A DNA stretch of 35,123 bases from Candidatus Viridilinea halotolerans (GTDB lineage Bacteria; Chloroflexota; Chloroflexia; Chloroflexales; Chloroflexaceae), in contig RSAS01000695.1 in the NCBI GenBank assembly GCA_003934145.1, forward strand, positions 1 through 35,123, written 5' to 3'. Below, in pieces: positions 24,394-32,224 of the stretch. Each line of letters begins with the position of its first letter. The stretch's first letter is position 1. The notes under the pieces are model-generated. The model was not told the DNA's origin and ran no database searches. It was given only the letters and a program-made list of their open reading frames with translations. The translations under genes were made by a program, and so were the position numbers.

Positions 24394-25371
24394 ATGAACA
24401 AGCCATCTTGGCGCTTTACTGGTAGAGAAGCGCACACGGGCATCGAGTCGCTACCGCCACCACCGAGCTGGCGCTGTTTTGGCGATGCGAATCGAACGCG
24501 TGGCGGAACGTATCGTGTTCGATTGGGCGAAGATGGCCGCCCACCCGAAGAGGTTGAACTGGTGAATGCGGCCCTGTTGCTGCGCCGCCCCCTCTTGATC
24601 ACTGGCAAACCTGGAACAGGTAAGTCGTCATTAGCTTACGCCGTGGCGAGCGAGCTTGGCCTTGGTGAAGTCTTGCGCTGGTCGATCACGACGCGCTCTA
24701 CGCTTCACGATGGCCTCTACGACTACGATGCGATTGGTCGTCTACAGGATGCAAACTTACGGCGTAAAGATGATGATACGCCTCCCGCCATTGGTGCCTA
24801 CCTCCGCCTCGGCCCGCTGGGGACAGCCCTTCTTCCCCGAACCACGCCACGGGTGCTGCTTGTTGATGAATTGGATAAGAGCGATGTCGATCTGCCTAAT
24901 GACCTTCTCCATGTTTTTGAAGAGGGTGAGTATGAGATTCGTGAACTGTCGCGCCTAGGGGCTAAGCACAGCGAGCAGGTGCAGACGTCGGATGGCGCAT
25001 CAACCACGTTGATAGGTGGGCGTGTGCAGTGTGATGCCTTTCCGATCGTCTTCTTTACGAGTAATGGCGAGCGAGACTTCCCACCCGCCTTCTTGCGCCG
25101 CTGTCTGCGCTTGGAGGTAGCCCCCCCTGATGCACAGGTGCTGCGCGAGATCGTCACTGCCCATTTCGCCCAGCATCTCGCGCAGCATCCCACAAGCGAT
25201 CTGCTGACGCGCGCCGATGAGTTGATCACCCAATTTATCACTCGCCGCGAACGCATGGATCTCTCAACAGACCAGTTGCTCAATGCGGTCTATTTGGTGA
25301 CGCAACAGGTGGATCCGCTGAGCCGCCCGAAACTGCTTGAGGCGGTCTGGAAGTCACTGAATAACCAATGA
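24394..25371 (+). CDS. MoxR-like AAA+ ATPase of the vWA-MoxR-VMAP system
   Basis: A 325-residue AAA+ ATPase. Walker A is GKPGTGKS (71-78), Walker B is VLLVDELDKSD (Asp158-Glu159), and sensor 1 is VFFTSNGERDFPPAF. The following FLRRCLRLE contains the arginine-finger region. A LDKSDVDLPNDLLHVFEEGEYEI block is typical of MoxR/McrB-like helix-insert AAA+ proteins that act on vWA partners. It starts 23 bp after the CHAT-VMAP gene, and its TGA overlaps the ATG of the vWA gene (ATGA at 25368-25371), so the two are translationally coupled. The likely role is an NTP-driven switch that loads or releases the vWA/VMAP pair (inference from the family). Confidence 0.92.
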   Translation: MNKPSWRFTGREAHTGIESLPPPPSWRCFGDANRTRGGTYRVRLGEDGRPPEEVELVNAALLLRRPLLITGKPGTGKSSLAYAVASELGLGEVLRWSITTRSTLHDGLYDYDAIGRLQDANLRRKDDDTPPAIGAYLRLGPLGTALLPRTTPRVLLVDELDKSDVDLPNDLLHVFEEGEYEIRELSRLGAKHSEQVQTSDGASTTLIGGRVQCDAFPIVFFTSNGERDFPPAFLRRCLRLEVAPPDAQVLREIVTAHFAQHLAQHPTSDLLTRADELITQFITRRERMDLSTDQLLNAVYLVTQQVDPLSRPKLLEAVWKSLNNQ

Positions 25372-28300
25372 GTCTTGAGCGTCTGATTAATCTGCTCCAG
25401 CCGCATATCGCAGAGTTAGCTGCCGAGGACGTTGCCGACGCCCTCTATGTGGCGCTGCATGCAGCGCCCGCCCCCCCACCTCAGCCGACAGCGCACGTAA
25501 AAGTTGCGCCAGAGGAGGAAGAGGAGGCACAGGGTGGTGACCAGCCGCCCGCGCAGCGCACATCGTCTACACACCAGCCCAAATCACCTGAAACCGAGGA
25601 GCCACCTAGCAAACCCACGAGTCCCACTAAGCCTCCCCGCAATCCAGACCCAGTTTCGCCATCGGATAAGCGTGGATCGGCGGGACTCTATGCCACTCCG
25701 TTGACAGACAGTGCAACGGCTGATCTCTCTTTACGTACACCACAAGCCTCACCCTTGCCGGGCCAAGCCGCATTGGCCCGTGCCCTACGCCCCTTGGGAC
25801 TGCGTGTACGTTCGCACCACCAGATGGTGCTCGACGAAAATGATACGGTGCGTCGCATCGCAGATACCGGCCTCTGGTTGCCTATGCTGCGCCCGTTGAC
25901 TGAGCCGCGCTTTAAACTGGTGCTGGTGGTTGACGATACGCCCTCGATGCTCATCTGGCGGCAAGCCGTCAACAGCCTCGCCCGCATTGTTGAGCGCCAA
26001 GCAGCGCTGCTCGACCGGCGCTTCTACCGGCTTCGTTTTGCTAACGGCAGAGCGATCCTCCTGCATGGATTCACAGAGAGTGCCAACGGCGTAGCACGAC
26101 GGACGGATGGTGAGTTGGCTGATCCGAGCGGGCGCACTCTGATCCTGCTGGTGAGTGATGGCGTTGGTCGCCATTGGCGCGATGGCTCGCTGGCGGATGT
26201 GTTGCACACCTGGACGCGACAGAACCATGTGGCGATGCTTCAGGTTCTGCCTGAAGCCCTCTGGGCGCGTAGCGCCCTTGGTTCTTGGACGGCGACTCGC
26301 GCTATCGGTGGTCAACCCGGAACACCAACCAGCCAACTCCTCTTCCAGACCCGTCGGCGGGTGCGGCGCAACCAAGCGCCAATCAGCGGAACGCCGCTGC
26401 CGGTGGTCAGGCTCAATCCGCCCGGTATCGCCGCTTGGGCGCGTTTCGCGGCTGGCTTGCCTGCAATAAGCCTTCCGGCCTATCTCATCCCCGACGGGCC
26501 ACCTCCGATCCTTCCGCCAATCCAGCGGCAGGCCGACGATCCTAGCCACCTCGTAGACCAATTCCTCGGCAGCGCATCGCCCGCCGCCCAACAACTCGCT
26601 GGCCTGCTTGCGATGGCAGCGCCCCTCACCCTTACGGTTGCGCGCCTTGTCCAAGAGGCGCTACTACCCAAGTCCCACCAAGTCCATTTGGCCGAAGTTT
26701 GGCTGAGTCGGCTGCTGCGGCGCAGCGTAGGTACCTTGGTGGCGAGTAGTGATCGTGAGGATCAGATCTACGATTTTCATCCCGGTGTACGTGAACAACT
26801 GCGTGCCATTGTGCCAATTCACGATGCCATGGCCGTATTACGCCGCGTCTCGGCCTATATCGGGGCGCGCCTGGGTCAGCCACACGATTTCCGCGCTTGG
26901 CTTAACGATGGCACACCCTTCGCCGAAGATGATCCGCGCCGCCCTTTCGCTGCCGTGGCCGCCGCAACGTTGTATGACTTAGGGGGCAACTATCGTGAAC
27001 TAGCAGGCCGCCTGGCCCGTGCTGGGGGGTTGCAGTTAGACGATTCATCCGAATCCGTGTCGCAGTCGCCAGCGCCAGAGCCAACCCTTCCGCCCCTCCT
27101 GAGCGATCCGGTCGAACGCTACCAGCGCGGTGAACTGGTACGCAGCAATGGTCTGGCCGAAGTCTATAGCGCGTTCGATCGTCTGCTTGAGCGTCCGGTC
27201 GAACTCGAGATCATGCGTCCAGAGTTGGTCGCCAATGAAGCCCTCGTGCAACGCTTCAGGACTACCGCCAGTGCGACCAGCTTCTGGCCAAATAGAGGAA
27301 TTCCGCTGGTCTATGAGTTTGGCTGGTATGGCGAGTCCCCCTACTTCAGCAGCGAGCCGCTCGGTGGACGCACGCTACGCCAAGAGTTGACCACGCGTGG
27401 TCGCTACCGTTGGCATGAGATGGTAGCGATTATTGAGGAGCTAACGGCAACCCTTAGGGAGTCGATCTTCAATTACCGCATCGGCCACGGTGCGCTCAGC
27501 CTCGATTGTATCGTCCGCCATCCCGATGGCCGTTGGATGTTCACCGGCTTTCTTGGTGGCCTCCTGCCCAACGAACAGGCGAGTGACGATTGGTTGAGCT
27601 ACTACCCCGAAGCGGCACCCTATCGTGCGCCCGCCCTCTGGCAAGGGCCAACGCTGAACCCATCAGTTGATGCCTACGCCCTCCTCTGCATTGCCTATGA
27701 GTTGGTGATTGGCCGGCCACTTGTCAGCGGTAGCCTTGCCGCGCAGCGCATCAGCCATTTGCAGGGGCTACATGTGAGTACCTTGTCAAGCGATGCGCCT
27801 GCCAAAGCTCAGGCCGTCTTTCATATGTTGTTTGAGCATGTGGGACGATTTAGTAGCTGGGTTTTTGTTGTGCTTTCAGATTTTCTAAAGAACCCCAACC
27901 TTGTTGATACTGAAAAACCAAAAGATATAACAGCGGATTATGTCTCCGAAAATCTTTTATGGTCTACATCGTTGATCGGAAAACAACGAGACTATACTTT
28001 TGAAATAATTGAATTAGCAACCCATTCTAGGTATCTCTATGGCAAAGATTCAAATCTTGGCAGATGGATTTATCGTTATCATATTGACAGCTCTTCTCAT
28101 AATCAAGAGCACAACGAGCTATTGGCTCTGGCTCGGAAGTTAGCGACAACGCAGCATCCAGCGATCGCCCAGTTGTACACGCTTGAACAGTCTGCGGAGC
28201 GTTGGCAGTTCATCTTTGCCGCCTATGATCATGTCAATATTCCTCCTGCCAATGTGTTGCAACGGGCGTTCGCCGCTGAGCCAGAGGTACGTTACCCCAG

Positions 28301-29888
28301 TATGCTAACCTTGGATCATGCGATCCAATGGGCTATCACCCCAGTCCACGATCGTACTATGGAGTACCAGCCACCAGCCGATCACACTCAGGATTTTCAA
28401 CTACTGCGCCGCGAGCAACTCGATCCGCTCGCCTTGAAAGTTGGTAGCGAGATCAGCTTGGCCAAGGAGAGTACGGAAATTTTGTTGCCCGGCTTTAGCA
28501 GCGATCAGGTGCAGGTGCTGAGCGCAGGACAACGCAGCCTGCCAACAGACAAACCGGTCGAGGTGGTGCAGTTGGCTCTGCCCACCACTGGACCACTTCA
28601 GGTGCGGGCCAGACCGCTCCAGACGGAGGGCTTGGGTACGCGCCTTGGTCAATTACTGGGCTTTGGACGGGCACAGATACCTCTCGCGGGTTACCAACTC
28701 GGCTCACTGATCGCCCACGGAGGCTTTGCCAAGGTCTATCAAGCGCGTGATACTCATCAGCGGCGCACCGTCGCCATCAAGGTCTACCCAAGCAACTCTG
28801 CCATTGCCCGCATCGAAGCATTGATCCTGCGGTCGCTCCAAGGTACGGGGGTGATACCCTTCTATGGCTATGGCGAAGACCAGCAGCAGGCGTGGCTGGT
28901 GTTGGAACTGCTCAACGGCCCGACACTACGCGACTACCTTGCCAGTGCCGATGCACAGCCCTGGCAGCGGGCGCTGCAGTTGCTCAGCAGTATTGGGGCA
29001 ACCCTCACCCGCATGCACCAGGCTGGCTATCTCCATGGCGACCTCAAGCCGGAAAACATCGGGCTGAATACCCGCCACGAGCCGCTGCTCTTCGATTTTA
29101 GCCATAGCCGCTACATCGGCCAGGGGGTTGCTGAACGCCACCTTTGGCAGATCATGCTGGGCAATGATGCCGTGGCGAAAAGTCGCTTTGCGGCTGGCAC
29201 GCTTAACTACAGCGCACCAGAGGTGATGCGCGGTGAACCAGCCACTCCATCGAGCGATCTCTATGCACTGGCGTGCATCTGCGAGCAGTTCGTGACCGCT
29301 TGGCCAACAACAACCAACGAGTCAGAGCCACCCATCACCGTGCCTCACACGGAGCAGCGGGTGCCGCGCCCCTGGATCGTACCCGTTCCTGAGGGGCTGA
29401 ACGTGGTCTTAAGCAGAGCCTGGGCCAACGATCCAGATGATCGCTACCCCAGCGTGAGTGCGTTCATTCAGGCTTTGCAGGAGTTGCCACGCCCAACCCC
29501 GACAAAGACAGATCCGGTGCGGCAGCTACGCGCAAGGATTCCCCCGGAAAAAACAGAGCCGGTATATCCGGTGCGGCAGCTACGCGTGACAATTCTGCAA
29601 ACGCCCGCTCCCGGCCAGCAGGGCAAGAGCTACCGCCTCGACGCGGCACAAGCACCTTGGGTGATTGGGCGCAACGAGAGTTGTTACCTCACCATTGATG
29701 ATAGCGAGATGTCGAAGAGCCACGCACAACTTGCCATGGTTGACAACGTTCTCCATATCACCGATTTGAGCAGCGGCGGCACCTTCATCAATGAGCAGCG
29801 TCTAACGAAGAACCAGCGCATGCCCTTGACACTGCCTACTGTTATTCGCTTAGGACATAATACGACGATTAGAATTGATTACTTATAA
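25368..29888 (+). CDS. vWA-pseudokinase-Ser/Thr kinase-FHA multidomain protein
   Basis: 1506 residues. A helical start is followed by a disordered Pro/Glu/Ser linker (about 35-110). A SAV_2336-like vWA domain covers about 175-330, with a DxSxS-like DDTPS (Asp189, Thr for Ser at 191) and LLVSDGVG (Asp264). A helical region extends to 570. A first kinase-like domain (about 578-790) is degenerate: HGALSLDC (707-714) for HRDLKPEN and TGF for DFG, so it is a pseudokinase. A low-GC stretch (about 823-915) follows. A second kinase (about 1107-1350) keeps the Gly loop IAHGGFAKVY, VAIK (Lys1138), HGDLKPEN (Asp1225, Asn1230), DFS (Asp1243) and APE, so it is probably active. A linker with a duplicated PVRQLR leads to a C-terminal FHA domain (about 1418-1506; IGRN, MSKSHA, GTFIN). 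This is the vWA arm of the ternary system, extended with phospho-signalling modules. Confidence 0.88.
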   Translation: MSLERLINLLQPHIAELAAEDVADALYVALHAAPAPPPQPTAHVKVAPEEEEEAQGGDQPPAQRTSSTHQPKSPETEEPPSKPTSPTKPPRNPDPVSPSDKRGSAGLYATPLTDSATADLSLRTPQASPLPGQAALARALRPLGLRVRSHHQMVLDENDTVRRIADTGLWLPMLRPLTEPRFKLVLVVDDTPSMLIWRQAVNSLARIVERQAALLDRRFYRLRFANGRAILLHGFTESANGVARRTDGELADPSGRTLILLVSDGVGRHWRDGSLADVLHTWTRQNHVAMLQVLPEALWARSALGSWTATRAIGGQPGTPTSQLLFQTRRRVRRNQAPISGTPLPVVRLNPPGIAAWARFAAGLPAISLPAYLIPDGPPPILPPIQRQADDPSHLVDQFLGSASPAAQQLAGLLAMAAPLTLTVARLVQEALLPKSHQVHLAEVWLSRLLRRSVGTLVASSDREDQIYDFHPGVREQLRAIVPIHDAMAVLRRVSAYIGARLGQPHDFRAWLNDGTPFAEDDPRRPFAAVAAATLYDLGGNYRELAGRLARAGGLQLDDSSESVSQSPAPEPTLPPLLSDPVERYQRGELVRSNGLAEVYSAFDRLLERPVELEIMRPELVANEALVQRFRTTASATSFWPNRGIPLVYEFGWYGESPYFSSEPLGGRTLRQELTTRGRYRWHEMVAIIEELTATLRESIFNYRIGHGALSLDCIVRHPDGRWMFTGFLGGLLPNEQASDDWLSYYPEAAPYRAPALWQGPTLNPSVDAYALLCIAYELVIGRPLVSGSLAAQRISHLQGLHVSTLSSDAPAKAQAVFHMLFEHVGRFSSWVFVVLSDFLKNPNLVDTEKPKDITADYVSENLLWSTSLIGKQRDYTFEIIELATHSRYLYGKDSNLGRWIYRYHIDSSSHNQEHNELLALARKLATTQHPAIAQLYTLEQSAERWQFIFAAYDHVNIPPANVLQRAFAAEPEVRYPSMLTLDHAIQWAITPVHDRTMEYQPPADHTQDFQLLRREQLDPLALKVGSEISLAKESTEILLPGFSSDQVQVLSAGQRSLPTDKPVEVVQLALPTTGPLQVRARPLQTEGLGTRLGQLLGFGRAQIPLAGYQLGSLIAHGGFAKVYQARDTHQRRTVAIKVYPSNSAIARIEALILRSLQGTGVIPFYGYGEDQQQAWLVLELLNGPTLRDYLASADAQPWQRALQLLSSIGATLTRMHQAGYLHGDLKPENIGLNTRHEPLLFDFSHSRYIGQGVAERHLWQIMLGNDAVAKSRFAAGTLNYSAPEVMRGEPATPSSDLYALACICEQFVTAWPTTTNESEPPITVPHTEQRVPRPWIVPVPEGLNVVLSRAWANDPDDRYPSVSAFIQALQELPRPTPTKTDPVRQLRARIPPEKTEPVYPVRQLRVTILQTPAPGQQGKSYRLDAAQAPWVIGRNESCYLTIDDSEMSKSHAQLAMVDNVLHITDLSSGGTFINEQRLTKNQRMPLTLPTVIRLGHNTTIRIDYL
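27836..28110 (+). other. AT-rich island inside the vWA-kinase gene
   Basis: Within the 1506-residue reading frame, composition drops sharply. I count 62 G/C in 180 bases (34%) at 27901-28080, against 57% in the 60 bases from 27661. The frame stays open. The encoded residues (about 823-915) lie between the F-helix-like region of the pseudokinase and a later segment ending RAFAAEPEVRYPSMLTLDHAI. I do not recognise the encoded stretch. It looks like an inserted or independently evolving segment. Confidence 0.6.
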
Positions 29889-30001
29889 GATATGTAAATT
29901 GTTTCCAAATGATTATTTATTTCACATTACATTTCGGTTGCGTTTAGAACATCTTTATGTCTAATGCTAATATCAAATTATTCAGTATCCAATATCCATG
30001 C
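29889..30001. other. AT-rich convergent spacer
   Basis: 113 bp between the plus-strand kinase gene and the minus-strand lipoprotein gene. It is AT-rich and has no coding capacity. Transcription converges here, and I see no strong GC hairpin, so the ends of both transcripts are not defined by an obvious intrinsic terminator. Confidence 0.5.
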
Positions 30002-30838
30002 CTAAGGAAGGATAATCCGCTCACTCAGCCGCTCGGCACACACCACCGCTTCAGCGGGCGGGTTAGCCGCCGCTGCCGCCTGGCGACAAAGTTCTAAGGC
30101 ACGGCGCAGAGCGTCTATCTGTTCGTCTTGCGCTGCGCCCGGATCATCTTCATAGAGCTTGGCAGTGGTGAGCAGCACGTCATTGTAAAGGGGCTGCAAG
30201 CCAGGATAGTCGGCACGCTGCTCGTTGATGCGGCTAAGGGTCTCTACCAACTGCTCGGCGCTACTGCGCAACTCGGTGGGACGCGCACTCGCTGCCAAGG
30301 CGGTGTTAAGCTGCTCAAAGCTCCGCGCCCCTGCAATGATCATACCCGCTAGATCACGCTCTTGCATCAAGGCTGAACGGGTCGGCCCCGCAAGGGGTGC
30401 AATGATCACCCCATCACTAAGACGGTCGTAGGCGATACTTAGTGTACGCAGATCGCCACTACTCCCTTCGATGGTTGAACGCCCCCACGCCAAGTAGACG
30501 CTGGCCAACTGCTCTTGAAGTGTCCTCACATCAGGCGCATAACGCGGGTTATTCTTATGCCGATAATTGAGCAGAAGCGGACGCAATATACCCACCGCCG
30601 CCGCGTAGCGCCCCTCCAGCACCAGGCTTGTTGCTTCATGCGCTTCAGGCAGGCTCAATGGCGAGATGAAGTCGGGTACAAGGGTACTGGTCGGCCCTGC
30701 TGTGGGCGCAGCAGCCATCGGAGTGATGGTTGGGCGCGGTTCTTCAATCACGGCTACCGAACTAGCCCCGCAAGCGGTTATGAATAGCGGGATCGTAAGC
30801 GCAATAATAATGCGTCCGATGAGGCGGGAAATAGACAT
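30002..30838 (-). CDS. Lipoprotein with helical repeat-like body
   Basis: A 278-residue lipoprotein. The signal peptide ends in the lipobox FITAC (Cys23), followed by a Pro/Thr/Ala linker (about 33-55). The remainder is helical with a TPR-like rhythm (for example EAHEATSLVLEGRYAAAVGIL and LQEQLASVYLAWGRST), and ends in a Cys-containing ALELCRQAAAAANPP region. TPR-type repeats usually bind other proteins, so an extracytoplasmic scaffold is plausible, but I do not recognise a named family. It is the last gene of a three-gene minus-strand operon behind a membrane kinase and a vWA-FHA protein, with 120 bp before it. No strong Shine-Dalgarno is visible. Confidence 0.75.
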   Translation of the reverse strand: MSISRLIGRIIIALTIPLFITACGASSVAVIEEPRPTITPMAAAPTAGPTSTLVPDFISPLSLPEAHEATSLVLEGRYAAAVGILRPLLLNYRHKNNPRYAPDVRTLQEQLASVYLAWGRSTIEGSSGDLRTLSIAYDRLSDGVIIAPLAGPTRSALMQERDLAGMIIAGARSFEQLNTALAASARPTELRSSAEQLVETLSRINEQRADYPGLQPLYNDVLLTTAKLYEDDPGAAQDEQIDALRRALELCRQAAAAANPPAEAVVCAERLSERIILP

Positions 30839-30911
30839 AGTGAATTCTTCAAGGGGTTGGCGATGCTGTTACTAAAGTTTCTCAGATAACGGTTTTGAGA
30901 CTTCTAGGATG

Positions 30912-30950
30912 GCTGGAGGGGTTTTCGGGGAGCCCGAATCCCTCCCCGTC
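30912..30950. promoter_or_regulatory. Imperfect GC-rich hairpin between kinase and lipoprotein genes
   Basis: ggaggggttttcggg and cccgaatccctcc pair imperfectly around gag. Located just after the kinase stop and before the lipoprotein gene on the minus strand, it could partially terminate or stabilise the operon mRNA. No U tract follows. Confidence 0.3.
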
Positions 30951-30958
30951 AATACTAC

Positions 30959-32224
30959 CTAGCGTGCCGGGGTTGATGTTGATCTAGGCATCAATGTGGG
31001 CGATGGCGCTGGCAAAGGCGTTGCTGTGGGAAGAGGGGTGATGGTAGCGATAGGGCGGGTGGTGGTAGGTGGAGATGGGGCACTCAAGGTCGGAGCCCAG
31101 GTCAGCATCAAGCCGAGTACCAGCATGAAGAGGGTGATGGTTGCGGCGAGGCTCTGCATAATGGCACGCTGATCGAAGCGGCCCCGCAAGCGGGCGGGTT
31201 GGCGTGCCTCGGGGGTGGCTTCGAGGCGGGCTTGGAACTGGCCAAGATCGGGCCAGCGGTGGGCATCATGACTCACCGTGTCGCTCACCAGTTGGAGCAG
31301 TTCTGGCGAGAGATCGGGGCGCTGCTGCTTGAGCGAGGGGAGCGGCAGAGGTATACCCGTCTCCTGATCGATGCTGGGGTTGGGCAACTGACCTGCGAGC
31401 ATCTCATAGAGCACAACGCCCAGACTATAGACGTCAATCGCGGGATCAATTCCTATTGAGGGCTCAATGTTCCTTGAACGGTTGATGCGCTGCGGGGGCA
31501 GGTAGATCAGCTTGCCGATCAGGCTACGCAGGCGCGGATGGGCGGGCGCGTCGGCGGCAGCGAGATCAATGAGGACACATTCGGGTGGCTGGGGGCGGAA
31601 GAAGGAGGGGCGCTGTAGTAGGACGATATTGCTCGGTGAAATATCGTGGTGGACGAGGCCAACTCGTTCGTGCAGGAAGCGCAGCGCAGCACAGAGTTGC
31701 AAGGTGATGGCAACGGCACTACTCGCGGGGAGGGGGCGGTGCTGCTGTTCACGCAGGATGCTATCGAGGGCGCCGCCGGGCAGGTAGGGCAGGGCGATAA
31801 ACTCTAGGGAGCGCCCCTTGGTGTCGCGGTATTTGCTCTTCCAGATGCCATCGAGTCCCCGTTGCCGTTCAGCCGAGTTGCGCAACTCCGAAGAGTGAAA
31901 GAGGCTGATGAGATGGGGCGGTTGCTCGCCCTGATGCAGTGCACTGCGTACCTTGAGCAGGTAGGTATGCTCATCAATGAGCGCATCCTGCTTGCCCGGA
32001 TTGACGACCTTCAGGACGCAGATGCCAGCGGCAGCGATGCGGGCAGGCGTCGCACCGAGCCAGTGCAACTGCCAGAGCAGTCGCGTGGCGGGGGGCTGTT
32101 GCGGGCGCGCAATGCGGGCGAGGTAGACGGTGGCTTGACCGCCCTCTTTGATCATCTCTAGAATCTCAAAGTGGCCAAGTCGTTCGCCCATCGCTAAGCG
32201 CGGAGGGGTTGAGGGGTTGCTCAT
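30959..32224 (-). CDS. Membrane Ser/Thr protein kinase (PknB-like)
   Basis: A 421-residue kinase. The Gly-rich loop KEGGQATVYLA (26-36) is followed by a 30-residue insertion before VLKVVN (Lys72). The catalytic loop is HHDISPSN (193-199; Asp194 and Asn199 kept, loop Lys replaced by Ser), and the magnesium Asp is in LIDLAAA (Asp220, DLA for DFG). The F-helix region is DVYSLGVVLYEMLAGQLP. The key residues are therefore present and activity is plausible, although the loop is atypical. One membrane helix (about 358-376) follows, then a Pro/Thr/Ser-rich extracellular tail (380-421) without PASTA repeats. It overlaps the upstream vWA-FHA gene by one base (TAATG), so the two are coupled. The likely role is to phosphorylate threonines read by the FHA domains nearby (inference). 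Confidence 0.9.
   Translation of the reverse strand: MSNPSTPPRLAMGERLGHFEILEMIKEGGQATVYLARIARPQQPPATRLLWQLHWLGATPARIAAAGICVLKVVNPGKQDALIDEHTYLLKVRSALHQGEQPPHLISLFHSSELRNSAERQRGLDGIWKSKYRDTKGRSLEFIALPYLPGGALDSILREQQHRPLPASSAVAITLQLCAALRFLHERVGLVHHDISPSNIVLLQRPSFFRPQPPECVLIDLAAADAPAHPRLRSLIGKLIYLPPQRINRSRNIEPSIGIDPAIDVYSLGVVLYEMLAGQLPNPSIDQETGIPLPLPSLKQQRPDLSPELLQLVSDTVSHDAHRWPDLGQFQARLEATPEARQPARLRGRFDQRAIMQSLAATITLFMLVLGLMLTWAPTLSAPSPPTTTRPIATITPLPTATPLPAPSPTLMPRSTSTPAR

Noticed and set aside
29889-30001. AT-rich promoter region
   Set aside because: Both flanking genes end here (convergent), so a promoter would have no obvious gene to serve.
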